Source: Bacteroidota bacterium (GTDB taxonomy: Bacteria > Bacteroidota > Bacteroidia > Chitinophagales > BACL12). From it: a stretch of DNA of 64,000 nucleotides. A model generated the notes under the pieces. That model was given only the letters and a program-made list of their open reading frames with translations. It did no database searches and had not been told where the DNA came from. Positions 1 through 7,847 of this stretch are shown here, in pieces. The stretch is from the NCBI GenBank assembly GCA_016718035.1, contig JADKEK010000004.1, positions 186,001-250,000 on the forward strand, given 5' to 3'. A program made the position numbers and the translations under genes. Numbering within the stretch: position 1 is the stretch's first letter; each line of letters opens with the position of its first letter.

Positions 1-32
1 TAAGCTAGTACGGAGGTTATGGTTTGCGTAGT

Positions 33-251
33 TCATTTTTTAAAGTTAAATAATTCATCAAGCTCATTTAATAATTTATTCCCTTCAAGCACAACTTTAT
101 GCGCGGAGGCATTTTCGTCATGAATTTCAATAGGAACTTTACAATTATGGCAAAAGATCAATTTCTCAGTCCTAATATCAATCATTTGAACTGAATCAAT
201 ATAACCGCATTTAGGGCAATCTATATCCACCCAGATGAAATTGAAATTCAT
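33..251 (-). CDS. Small zinc-ribbon protein
   Basis: A 72-residue protein with two Cys-x-x-Cys knuckles (C12/C15 and C34/C37), a spacing that fits a rubredoxin-like zinc ribbon. The rest is short and acidic, with no membrane segment. No specific family is recognised; the role (nucleic-acid or protein binding) is only inferred from the ribbon. It sits at the left edge in a stretch of small accessory genes. Confidence 0.55.
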   Translation of the reverse strand: MNFNFIWVDIDCPKCGYIDSVQMIDIRTEKLIFCHNCKVPIEIHDENASAHKVVLEGNKLLNELDELFNFKK

Positions 252-350
252 TTTATAAAAGAATTATAAATCTAAAAAGGTTAATTAATACCTACAATGG
301 CAAATATTTACCCGTCAAAACATAATCACAAGAATTGAAAGAAAAATGTT

Positions 351-569
351 TTAACCAAAAAAACCAGGTAGGAATTCAGCTGAAATTGAAACCAATTTTC
401 TATCAAAATCATGACGAACTATCTCAACATTGTAGGCCTCTTTAATGCCCTCATAGACCAAATATTCATTAAGTCTAGGTATTGCACCAGTCCAATTGGG
501 GTGATTTTTAATGACATGCTGACGTTGGCCATTTTCGTCTGTCCAAAAAAGGTATATCTCTAAGTTCAT
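351..569 (-). CDS. Small hypothetical protein
   Basis: A 72-residue soluble protein with no recognised domain. It has alternating hydrophobic residues and a mixed charge pattern compatible with a small alpha/beta fold. It is transcribed with the preceding zinc-ribbon gene and away from the SSB gene. It is kept because no better frame occupies this stretch; it could be a chance open frame. Confidence 0.4.
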   Translation of the reverse strand: MNLEIYLFWTDENGQRQHVIKNHPNWTGAIPRLNEYLVYEGIKEAYNVEIVRHDFDRKLVSISAEFLPGFFG

Positions 570-690
570 AGTTAAAATTAATAAATTTTAGGAATAATAA
601 AAAATTATAAAAAAATTAACCGCTGATGCATTCCTTAACGGCCTTGCTATAAGGTATATAGTTACCGTTAACCCAAAAATGGAGGAAAAA

Positions 691-1086
691 ATGGCTAACA
701 ATAATAAAGTTCAACTAACTGGCTTTCTAGGATATGACCCAAAGGTTATTGATAAAGATGGTAAAATCTTTGTTACATTAAGCATTGCTACAACAGACAG
801 CTACCTGGTTAAAGAAGGTGGAGAAATGAAATGGGAGGACAAGGAAACCGTTTGGCACAATGTCCTCGCATTTAGTGAAGCTTTACGCAAGCAAGTTGCC
901 ACATTAAAGAAAGGAGACAAGGTTGAGCTTATCGGCTCAATTTCATATAAACCATTTAAAGACGAAAATGGCGTTTCCAGACACAATGCGGTTATTATTG
1001 GTTCACAAATTAAGAAGCTGGAGTATGGCAAACATACTGAGGCTGTTGTGAAAGAAACTGCTAAAAAAATGAGAAGTAGAGGTTAG
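691..1086 (+). CDS. ssb: Single-stranded DNA-binding protein
   Basis: OB-fold SSB of about 131 residues. It opens with the family pattern NKVQLTGFLGYDP and carries the later core segments (WHNVLAF, KGDKVELIGSI). It binds ssDNA in replication, repair and recombination. An upstream ATG at 679 exists, but a GGAGG at 681-685 sits correctly before the ATG at 691, so 691 is chosen. The protein is short: it lacks the long acidic C-terminal tail of the main chromosomal SSB and ends in basic residues, as in SSBs of plasmids and integrative elements. This suggests a second, mobile-element copy. Confidence 0.85.
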   Translation: MANNNKVQLTGFLGYDPKVIDKDGKIFVTLSIATTDSYLVKEGGEMKWEDKETVWHNVLAFSEALRKQVATLKKGDKVELIGSISYKPFKDENGVSRHNAVIIGSQIKKLEYGKHTEAVVKETAKKMRSRG

Positions 1087-1093
1087 TGTGGTA

Positions 1094-1125
1094 TGGGGTT
1101 AATAGTTTTATTACTATTAACCCCA
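1094..1125. terminator. Bidirectional hairpin terminator
   Basis: A perfect 13-bp inverted repeat (left arm 1094-1106, right arm 1113-1125) with a 6-nt loop lies between the ends of the convergent ssb and J-domain genes. The stem has four G-C pairs at its base. The position suits termination from both sides, although the following T-tracts are weak. Confidence 0.6.
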
Positions 1126-1131
1126 AATCTA

Positions 1132-1260
1132 TTATCTAATTGCTTTTCTAATTGCGCCGGAAATACTTTCGCTACCATACTTTGCACGAATTTCATCAAG
1201 TGACTTTTTGCCGCCCTTAACCTTAAATTCCTCAGATCTATAATACCAAGCTACCTTTTT
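1132..1260 (-). pseudogene. Out-of-frame C-terminal tail of the J-domain protein
   Basis: Reading the minus strand one frame away from the J-domain gene gives about 42 codons (KVAWYYRSEEFKVKGGKKS..., ending at TAA 1132-1134). Tails of this type (WYYRSEE, KKSLDEIR, KYGSE) are typical of small J-domain proteins on mobile elements. It joins the upstream frame if one A is restored in the five-A run (five T at 1256-1260 on the plus strand). So the annotated stop at 1251 probably results from a one-base deletion or a sequencing error. Confidence 0.65.
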
Positions 1261-1601
1261 GAAGCGTAAAAGAAACCAACCCCTTTTAATTTATCTTTAA
1301 CCGGGTAGGTATTACCTGTAACCCATATCCAATTACCAACTACTTCAATTATAATTCCTACAAGTGGTACAATTTCATCTATTATTCGCTTGTATTCTTC
1401 GGATAATCGAATCTTGTCATTAAGTTCTTCATTGGTAAGATTTTCACCTTTAATTATCTTAGCACATATAAACGCATATTCCGTGTTAATTTCCTGCATT
1501 GTTTTGGTATCACCTCCACAATCAGGATGAAATTGCTTCGCAAGTTTCTTATAAACTGATTTAATTTCTTCAATTGTTTTACAGTTATTAAAATATTTCA
1601 T
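1251..1601 (-). CDS. J-domain (DnaJ-like) protein, N-terminal frame
   Basis: A J-domain protein of 116 residues in this frame. The HPD motif (H25-P26-D27), needed to stimulate the Hsp70 ATPase, is intact, with flanking helices II and III. The middle part has the WIWVTGNTYP segment seen in phage- and ICE-borne J-domain proteins. The frame ends early at a TAG (1251-1253), while the expected C-terminus continues in the neighbouring frame to 1132. It lies next to ssb, a common pairing on mobile elements. Confidence 0.7.
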   Translation of the reverse strand: MKYFNNCKTIEEIKSVYKKLAKQFHPDCGGDTKTMQEINTEYAFICAKIIKGENLTNEELNDKIRLSEEYKRIIDEIVPLVGIIIEVVGNWIWVTGNTYPVKDKLKGVGFFYASKR

Positions 1602-1611
1602 ATTATGTAAA

Positions 1612-1821
1612 TTAAAAGTTAAATAAACTGATTTGATTTAATGACTTAGCTGGAATGGCATTGTCTCCATTAAATTTTAATGACAAGTAAAGAATTGTTA
1701 AGTCTTCATTATCTAAAATTGCCCAAGCTGAAATAAGTGCTTTTGAACGACTACATGATTTAGCCTTTTGAATTTTCCAGGATAGCTTCATAAGTCTTGA
1801 AAGTTTAATTTTAGGTTTCAT
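1612..1821 (-). CDS. Small basic hypothetical protein
   Basis: A 69-residue protein, basic in its first half, with the segment MKLSWKIQKAK then RSKALISAWAI. That pattern recurs in short accessory proteins of mobile elements and phages; no function is known. It ends 10 bp upstream of the J-domain gene on the same strand, so the two are likely co-transcribed. Confidence 0.5.
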   Translation of the reverse strand: MKPKIKLSRLMKLSWKIQKAKSCSRSKALISAWAILDNEDLTILYLSLKFNGDNAIPAKSLNQISLFNF

Positions 1822-2156
1822 AATTTTACATTTAGTTATTTAATAAAATATGCTTCGATTCTTTCTAAAATCTTAGCGACCAGCAATTATCCTGTGGAGA
1901 AAAAGACAAGGATTTGTGTAAATAAATACTACCTAAATTCCACACACATTATTTCGTCTATTAAGGTGGAGATTTATTTATACAAACATGCAAACGGAGT
2001 GATAACGCAGTGAAGTCCTTTTCTTTTGCGGAACAGGATATTACCTTTGCGTCTTGATATTAGAAAGGAAGCTTTATTTTATCTACTAAAGGAAAAATGG
2101 AATCAAATGATTAATTTTGAAGGGCCTAAAAATTAAAAAAATCAAATAAACAACGG
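1822..2156. other. Intergenic region without a gene
   Basis: 335 bases with no supportable gene between divergent transcripts. It is AT-rich and must hold the promoters for the minus-strand small genes and the plus-strand membrane protein at 2157. The only structure seen is the long imperfect inverted repeat at 1913-1986. Confidence 0.6.
1913..1986. repeat. Imperfect inverted repeat
   Basis: The 15-base arms 1913-1927 and 1972-1986 are reverse complements at 14 of 15 positions. The 44-base spacer contains a second short pair (TCCAC/GTGGA). It could be an operator, a recombination site or the base of a structured leader; the sequence does not decide. Confidence 0.4.
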
Positions 2157-2669
2157 ATGCCCAAAAAAAAGAAGGATATTAAACAGCAAGAAAGCCAAAA
2201 TACTATTCTGGTAGTTTTAGCAATCATAATTTTGTTATTCCTTTTAATATTTGCTCAATTAAAAGCAAAGAAAAAAGAACTAGAAGATGTTAAAAATAAA
2301 ATAAGGAGTAAGGAAGAGTTGTTAGCTAAATTGACCAGAAGAGAAAAAAGAATTTTCCTCATTATTCGTGCATTGTTTATTGGATCTTATATTGTATTTT
2401 CCGCATTTGTATTAATCCTTAAATGGGCAACTTTAGGCAGTATTTTGAATATTACATCATTTGCTATAATCTGCGTTTCCGGACTATCCTTTGTTAGGTT
2501 TGGAAGCTTTAATGATTATCATAAGTGGTGGAGTTCTGCCGAAATTTGGGTGCAAGCTCGCATATATAAGGGTTCTCCAGACATTAGAGCCGAACTAAAT
2601 GATGATAAAGAATTTCAGGTGCAATTAGAAAAGGAAATAGATGATTTGGGCAAGATTTTTGATTTCTAA
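2157..2669 (+). CDS. Membrane protein of unknown function
   Basis: 170 residues. A lysine-rich N-terminus is followed by a membrane segment at about residues 17-35, a charged coiled-coil-like stretch (36-62), two more hydrophobic segments (about 63-108), and an acidic C-terminal tail. No family is recognised. It stands alone on the plus strand, convergent with the small membrane protein at 2696-2923. Confidence 0.55.
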   Translation: MPKKKKDIKQQESQNTILVVLAIIILLFLLIFAQLKAKKKELEDVKNKIRSKEELLAKLTRREKRIFLIIRALFIGSYIVFSAFVLILKWATLGSILNITSFAIICVSGLSFVRFGSFNDYHKWWSSAEIWVQARIYKGSPDIRAELNDDKEFQVQLEKEIDDLGKIFDF

Positions 2670-2695
2670 TAGGCATTTTCATTTTTGAATTTCAA

Positions 2696-2923
2696 CTAAA
2701 ATATTAAGCCGAAAAGTTGCAAGGCAGAACCAAGGGCAATAAGTAGCATTCCTAGCTTAATACGTTTATTAAGTTTGTCTGCCTTTCTTCTCAATTCTGA
2801 ATGCTCATCTTTAAAATAAATGTATGTATTAAAATCTACTCTAGGCGAGTTCAGGAACATTAAAAACGAACCTGCAAAGGTTAAAAATAGCCCGCAAACA
2901 TTCAAAATAAGCGTAATATTCAT
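2696..2923 (-). CDS. Small two-helix membrane protein
   Basis: 75 residues with two hydrophobic helices (about 3-23 and 55-75) separated by a charged loop rich in Lys, Arg and Glu. No family is recognised. Its promoter must lie in the 190-bp gap before the CapP-like gene. Confidence 0.5.
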   Translation of the reverse strand: MNITLILNVCGLFLTFAGSFLMFLNSPRVDFNTYIYFKDEHSELRRKADKLNKRIKLGMLLIALGSALQLFGLIF

Positions 2924-3115
2924 AGATCTAATTTTAAGCCAAAATTATTAAGCTTAGCGAAGGATTGTTTAATTAAAAATGTCAGCACAATAAAATGTAA
3001 TTTACAGACGAACCATTTTACAATGGTATGATATTTGATTTTAAGAAATTGCTTACTGTAAAAAAATCAACGCAAACATACAATACATGTTGAGCCTCAA
3101 ATTTTTATTACGAAA

Positions 3116-3697
3116 TCAATTAGTATTTTTATACAAACCAATTTTTGTAACATTCATTCTGTAAGTAACCATTTCTAAACTGCAGTTATAATAATCTGCT
3201 ATTAGCTGGAAATCATTTTTGTATTTTTTACCCCAATAAAGACATGGTTTAGAGAGTTGAAGTGTTGCTCCTAACCATTTAGCCTCTTCTTCATGGATTT
3301 CATTATATTCATGCATCCCGAATGGCAATTGAAAGGTATATTCTCTTTTTTCACGTTTGTGCCCACAAATAATATGAGCCAATTCGTGCATCAAATCACT
3401 TTGCTGCCTTTGAGGTGTATTATATTCATTGTGAATAATAATCTGGTTGCCGGCTTTGGTAATCATTGTCAAAGCACTCCACCCACAATCCTGACCATTA
3501 TTGCCTGAAAGCTCATTGATTGATTCAATGCTTTGTATAAATTCAAAGCTTTTATATACAGCTACATTAAGATGCTTTGCAAGCTTATATGCATCTAATG
3601 GGGCACAAGGATGAATATTTAGTTCAGCCCTCAATCTTGATGCAATTCCTTCAGCTTCAGTTTTAAAACCGTGTTTTAATTGGGATTTTGAAGCCAA
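3116..3697 (-). CDS. ImmA/IrrE-type zinc metallopeptidase, CapP-like
   Basis: 193 residues with a peptidase motif HELAH (H104, E105, H108) and a downstream acidic helix EEEAKWLGATLQL (about 136-148) that should give the third zinc ligand. This is the ImmA/IrrE (peptidase M78) family, which cleaves a partner HTH repressor. The HTH gene ends 7 bp upstream on the same strand, and the CBASS operon is transcribed divergently. In CBASS loci this pair is known as CapP/CapH, where CapP cleaves CapH on ssDNA stimulation and derepresses the operon. The CapP role here is inferred from motif plus context. Confidence 0.8.
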   Translation of the reverse strand: MASKSQLKHGFKTEAEGIASRLRAELNIHPCAPLDAYKLAKHLNVAVYKSFEFIQSIESINELSGNNGQDCGWSALTMITKAGNQIIIHNEYNTPQRQQSDLMHELAHIICGHKREKREYTFQLPFGMHEYNEIHEEEAKWLGATLQLSKPCLYWGKKYKNDFQLIADYYNCSLEMVTYRMNVTKIGLYKNTN

Positions 3698-3704
3698 AAT
3701 ACAC

Positions 3705-4043
3705 CTATTTAGAGTTATAAGCCATGTTAATCATGTTTATAAGCATATCAGACATTGTATTGCTTAAAGCCTTGTCAGCTCTTAGATGTGCAACAACATG
3801 GTCTTTTGTGGAAACTGCAGCCGCCGCACTATGAGCATCCTTAATGAACGAATCAGTGGGAACTTCCAACCATTTACAGATTCTTATAAAAGTATCCACA
3901 TCAGGCACTTTCCCCTGTTCAATTCTTGAAAGGGTGGCGAAACTTACTCCGCCAATTTCATCAGCTACGGCGCGCAAACCCTTGTTACCGCGTTTGTTTT
4001 TTAGCATTCCTGCTAATAACTCCGTGTTAAGCGTTGATTGCAT
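3705..4043 (-). CDS. XRE-family HTH repressor, CapH-like
   Basis: 112 residues. A Cro/C1-type helix-turn-helix covers about residues 9-62 (GLRAVADEIGG, ATLSRIEQGKVPDV), followed by a short Ala-rich linker and a C-terminal helix that may oligomerise. It starts 150 bp from the divergent CBASS operon, whose promoter region holds repeated GCGACA-type motifs, the probable operators. Pairing with the metallopeptidase just downstream suggests it is inactivated by proteolysis. It could be another XRE regulator, but the arrangement matches CapH. Confidence 0.8.
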   Translation of the reverse strand: MQSTLNTELLAGMLKNKRGNKGLRAVADEIGGVSFATLSRIEQGKVPDVDTFIRICKWLEVPTDSFIKDAHSAAAAVSTKDHVVAHLRADKALSNTMSDMLINMINMAYNSK

Positions 4044-4069
4044 GTTGAAAAGTTTTATTTGTTAAACGA

Positions 4070-4180
4070 TGTCGCATTGGTGAAACATTTGTATATTTGC
4101 TGCGACAGATTACCCATTTGTTACGTTAACGCGACAAATATACTGCCAAAGGTTATATAAACAATTTAAAGTGACAAATA
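4070..4180. promoter_or_regulatory. CBASS control region with repeated GCGACA operators
   Basis: Between the divergent repressor and CapV genes the motif TGTCGCA/TGCGACA forms an inverted pair (4070-4076 and 4101-4107). Direct copies GCGACAAATA (4131-4140) and GTGACAAATA (4171-4180) follow. An exact TAnnTTTG element (TATATTTG, 4092-4099) lies between the inverted arms on the plus strand. Spacings between sites are close to 3-4 helical turns. Operator function is inferred from position and repetition. Confidence 0.5.
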
Positions 4181-4192
4181 AAATTAAAAAAA

Positions 4193-5179
4193 ATGAAATT
4201 TAAAATTTTGGCTATTGACGGCGGTGGCATCAAAGGCCTTTATTCTTCAACAATTTTAGAGCATCTAGAGAAAAAACACGGAGTTAGTTGTTCAGATTGT
4301 TTTGATATGCTTTGTGGAACATCCACCGGCGGAATGATAACGCTTGGGCTCTCCTTAAAACTTCCTGCTGCTGATATGTCCCAAATTTACTCAGAACGGG
4401 GTAAGGAGATTTTCCCCACACAAAATAAGTATTTTGGGCTTTTTAAGCAAGCATTATGGGGAGGTAAATTTAGTGATCAGCCACTTCGCAGGGTCTTACA
4501 AGATACGTTTGGGGAAAGAAAGCTATCTGAAAGTAATAATTTACTTTGCATTCCATCATATTCGATAACGGATGCTCGTCCTTGGATTTTTAAATATGAC
4601 CACATTGAAGGAGATTTGGACAGAGATAATAAAGCCCTGTATGTTGATGTCGCATTGGCAACATCTGCAGCACCTACATATTTTCCAATAGCCGAATTAC
4701 CATCGTATAATAATAAACAATTTATTGACGGTGGTGTATGGGCAAACAATCCGTCACAAGTTGGATTAATTGAAGCTTTAACTCATTTTGTTGGACCTGG
4801 CAAACCGTATAATAGCGTTCAAATCTTATCGGTAAGTAGTTTAAATAACACTTCTGGTAAACCTACTGGTTTGTCGCGTCACAGGTCTTTTGTCAGATGG
4901 AGGAACGACCTGTTTGAAACTTCGTTAATTGGACAAAGCAATTTCACAAATTACTTTCTTTCTCAATTACATGCACTTACAGAAGTTCCTATTGAATATA
5001 TTAGAATCCCATCTGAACCCATTTCTGCTGAGCAACAACATTTGATTCAACTAGACGTAGCAACACCAAGAGCAATTCAACTAATAAAAGGGAAAGGAAA
5101 TGATAGAGGAACAATCTGCAGCAAGGACTCGGAAATTTCAAAACTATTTCAATCACCAAAAACATATAAAATAAAATAA
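4193..5179 (+). CDS. CBASS patatin-like phospholipase effector (CapV-like)
   Basis: 328 residues, patatin fold. The oxyanion loop is DGGGIKG (residues 9-15), the nucleophile serine lies in GTSTGG (S44), and the catalytic aspartate is in DGG (D179). In CBASS, CapV is activated by a cyclic nucleotide second messenger and degrades membrane phospholipids, killing or stalling the infected cell. The CD-NTase starts 5 bp downstream, and both are followed by an E2-like gene, which fixes the assignment. There is no signal peptide, so it acts from the cytoplasm. Confidence 0.88.
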   Translation: MKFKILAIDGGGIKGLYSSTILEHLEKKHGVSCSDCFDMLCGTSTGGMITLGLSLKLPAADMSQIYSERGKEIFPTQNKYFGLFKQALWGGKFSDQPLRRVLQDTFGERKLSESNNLLCIPSYSITDARPWIFKYDHIEGDLDRDNKALYVDVALATSAAPTYFPIAELPSYNNKQFIDGGVWANNPSQVGLIEALTHFVGPGKPYNSVQILSVSSLNNTSGKPTGLSRHRSFVRWRNDLFETSLIGQSNFTNYFLSQLHALTEVPIEYIRIPSEPISAEQQHLIQLDVATPRAIQLIKGKGNDRGTICSKDSEISKLFQSPKTYKIK

Positions 5180-5184
5180 TACAT

Positions 5185-6258
5185 ATGGCAAATTTAGACC
5201 ACTTATTTAAAAAGTTTAATCAGTCCATTAAATTGACTGATGAAAAGAGAAACATTTTAATGAATCTTAGAGACTCGTTAAGAGACAGGATGAAAATTAA
5301 TTTTATGCAGATTCCTTATGAGCAAAGAGGAATGATGGAATTGTATTTTCAAACACAAGGATCCATTATTATGGATACCATAATTAATCCAATTCTTGAG
5401 GACTACGACTTGGATGACGGTGTATATTTTCAAGGAAAACTAAAACCAGAAGAAAGGCCTTTACCTAGCGTTTTTCATACATGGGTTTTAAATGCTGTTG
5501 ACAAGCATAATGAATATGAAAAAATTACCGATAAACCTACATGTGTTAGAGTAAAATATAAAATTGGATGTCATATTGATATCCCAATTTATTACGCTGA
5601 TGGTTATTATTCACCAGATCTGGCCGAAACAGTAAAAGGCTGGACTTTAAGTAATCCAGTTGAATTCATTGCATGGTTTGAAGAAAAAGCAGGATCAGGT
5701 TTTCAGAAAGCATATTTATATGAAGCGCTTAAATATAAGGAGCCCTATGAAAAATGGTTAACAGATATTCGCAAAAGTGATTGTCAATTAAGGAGACTTG
5801 TTCGCTATATGAAGGCATGGGCAGATGTTAAAAAATCCGAAATGCCTTGCGGTATTATTATGACGATACTTGTTGCTGAAAACTTTTCACTTAATCAAAG
5901 TGATGATGTTGCTTTAAGAGATACTTTAGTTAATATTAAAAAATATTTGCAGCAAAACGGATTTAGGTGTCCAAGGCCTACATCGCCAGTTGGCGAGGAC
6001 CTATTTGCATCGACAAGCCATAAAGATATGGAGTATTTTAAAAGTGCATTAGATTCACTAATTGAATCAGCTAATAATGCAATTTCTTCAATTTCAGAGG
6101 TAGACTCTTGCAAAGAATGGTCGAAACATTTTGGCAGCAGATTTCCATGCCATTTGGCGAAAGTGGAAGTAACCCCTGAAACAAATAAACAACCTAATAT
6201 TGAGTCATTAAAAAGGGTCGCAGGAACTCAACAACCATGGTGTCCGAGGAAGAAGTAA
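5185..6258 (+). CDS. CBASS CD-NTase (cGAS-like nucleotidyltransferase)
   Basis: 357 residues. The CD-NTase signature is present: GS at 59-60, a DLD pair (D75, D77) in YDLDDGVYF, and a third acidic residue (D132) in HIDIPIYY, giving the metal triad for cyclic oligonucleotide synthesis. The helical half follows to about residue 320. The clade and exact product cannot be told from sequence alone; the patatin effector suggests a cyclic dinucleotide. Its last 22 bases overlap the start of the E2-like gene, so the two are translationally coupled. Confidence 0.88.
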   Translation: MANLDHLFKKFNQSIKLTDEKRNILMNLRDSLRDRMKINFMQIPYEQRGMMELYFQTQGSIIMDTIINPILEDYDLDDGVYFQGKLKPEERPLPSVFHTWVLNAVDKHNEYEKITDKPTCVRVKYKIGCHIDIPIYYADGYYSPDLAETVKGWTLSNPVEFIAWFEEKAGSGFQKAYLYEALKYKEPYEKWLTDIRKSDCQLRRLVRYMKAWADVKKSEMPCGIIMTILVAENFSLNQSDDVALRDTLVNIKKYLQQNGFRCPRPTSPVGEDLFASTSHKDMEYFKSALDSLIESANNAISSISEVDSCKEWSKHFGSRFPCHLAKVEVTPETNKQPNIESLKRVAGTQQPWCPRKK

Positions 6259-6893
6259 TTAAGCAATATAATGAAGCACTATGCAAATTTCCCAAGCTTG
6301 AAAGACCCACAAGGGTAAATCAAGATTGGGAAATCAATGGTGAAATTGATGTTATAGATGACGAAGGTTCATTTTGGGATACCTATAAGGTAAAAATTAT
6401 AATTCCACATCATTTTCCATTATCTCTGTTTCAATTGCATGAAGTCGGCGGGAAAATTCCTAAGCAAATAGACTGGCACAATAGTTTGTATTGTTGTGTG
6501 TCTACAAATGCACGTATTTATCATGTTCTCGGCGAAGAATGCACTCTATTAAACTGGTTAGATAAATTTGCACACCCATATCTTGCAAATCATATTGTTA
6601 GAAAGATAACAAAAGAATATGCATCTGGCGAGTTCGCACATGGGGCAGCAGGAATAGTTCAAGATTATGAAATGCTATTTAAAGTTAAAGGTGAGCATGC
6701 AGTCTGTAAAAAGCTTAAAGCAATTTGTATACTTACGAAATGCAGCCGAAATGAAGCATGCTTTTGTGGTAGTGGCAAAAAAATCAAAAATTGCTTTTTA
6801 AAAAATCAAATAACTCACAAATATATGGGCATACCATTTAATCAGCTTTGTGAAGATTTAGCTGAAATTAAATTTGCATACAAAATACATTAA
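6237..6893 (+). CDS. CBASS E2-like conjugation protein with SEC-C tail
   Basis: 218 residues. Residues 1-125 resemble prokaryotic E2-like domains: a beta-rich core, then DWHNSLYCC with a probable catalytic cysteine (C86 or C87) beside H81. Residues 174-187 form a SEC-C zinc motif (C175, C177, C186), but the usual fourth ligand is F187. No E1/E2 fusion or JAB peptidase gene follows, so this looks like the type II-short CBASS form, in which a stand-alone E2 controls the CD-NTase. The SEC-C tail is unusual. Confidence 0.75.
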   Translation: MVSEEEVIKQYNEALCKFPKLERPTRVNQDWEINGEIDVIDDEGSFWDTYKVKIIIPHHFPLSLFQLHEVGGKIPKQIDWHNSLYCCVSTNARIYHVLGEECTLLNWLDKFAHPYLANHIVRKITKEYASGEFAHGAAGIVQDYEMLFKVKGEHAVCKKLKAICILTKCSRNEACFCGSGKKIKNCFLKNQITHKYMGIPFNQLCEDLAEIKFAYKIH

Positions 6894-6963
6894 TAACGGA
6901 GTATTAAGTATAATAGAAAGTTCAACAATTCCGCCAACACAAGAATGTATCCACTTTAATATT

Positions 6964-7827
6964 TTATTTTTTAAGCTGTCCAATAACATCCATCAATTTT
7001 TCATCAATTTTCTTGAAGGCTGGAATAATTTCATCCTTGAAATAATCAGCCTTAAATTCATGAAATTTTCTCAATTCTGCATAACGAATCCTTATAGTAG
7101 AAAAACTATTTTTTATACTCATTATAAGCTGAATAGTCTCTTTTGAATTTGCATGATAATTATGTAAAAGAAAATTGTCCGCAAATTGAAGTATCTCTTG
7201 AAGCGATCTATTTGATTCTATGAATACAATAATCTTTTGCCATTCTGATTTGTGGTTAGCATTCTTAAGGTCGTTATGAATTTCAATACCATGAGCACCA
7301 ACTATTGTATTGATTAAATCTGTATGCTTTCTAATCTCATTGGTTTTGTTATCTCTTAACTGATAAAGTTCTAGCCTAATTTCTTCAAGTTGAAAATCAA
7401 TTGCATCAATTAGGTTGAGAACCTTAATAAAATTTGCTATATCCTTTGCAATTATTTTCTTTTCTTTTAAAATTACCATAATACGTTGGTAACTAAACTC
7501 CTTCAATATGTAAGTCTTGAATGAGACTGTTTTAATCATGGCTTTATTGTCACCATCGGATGTCCTTAGAATAGCTTCAATTTCAGAATATACTTCAATT
7601 AATTTTTTATCTTCGCTTGAAATAATTTCAAGCAACTGTATTAATAAATTACAATCTTGTAAAAGTGACTCATTTTCTTTTTTTTTCTTAGAACCCTTAT
7701 CTCTCCAAAAAGTTATATAGGCGACAAGAAAAGATCCAAAAATACCTATTGCTGAACCTATTAATGGGCTGAGATTTATTTTATCATCAATTTCAAATAA
7801 AAGAATATTAAATGAATAGGACAACAC
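6964..7827 (-). CDS. Membrane-anchored coiled-coil protein, unknown
   Basis: 287 residues. One strong membrane helix lies near residues 20-42, followed by a lysine cluster and a long, almost wholly helical cytoplasmic domain rich in Glu, Lys, Ile and Leu. No catalytic motif or known family is recognised. It is convergent with the CBASS operon and sits in the same accessory stretch, so an anti-phage role is possible but unproven. It shares its strand with the gene at 7848-8312, 20 bp upstream. Confidence 0.6.
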   Translation of the reverse strand: MLSYSFNILLFEIDDKINLSPLIGSAIGIFGSFLVAYITFWRDKGSKKKKENESLLQDCNLLIQLLEIISSEDKKLIEVYSEIEAILRTSDGDNKAMIKTVSFKTYILKEFSYQRIMVILKEKKIIAKDIANFIKVLNLIDAIDFQLEEIRLELYQLRDNKTNEIRKHTDLINTIVGAHGIEIHNDLKNANHKSEWQKIIVFIESNRSLQEILQFADNFLLHNYHANSKETIQLIMSIKNSFSTIRIRYAELRKFHEFKADYFKDEIIPAFKKIDEKLMDVIGQLKK

Positions 7828-7847
7828 TTATTTGTATTTTAAACGTT

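Noticed and set aside
801..1031. A minus-strand frame inside ssb
   Set aside because: It is a shadow of the SSB reading frame with no start signal or homology.
1251..1262. Programmed frameshift in the J-domain gene
   Set aside because: The five-A run does not form the canonical X-XXY-YYZ heptamer in frame and no stimulator structure is seen; an indel is simpler.
6874..7146. A plus-strand frame overlapping the end of the E2-like gene
   Set aside because: It runs antisense to the helical membrane-anchored protein, which has a coherent sequence; this is a shadow.
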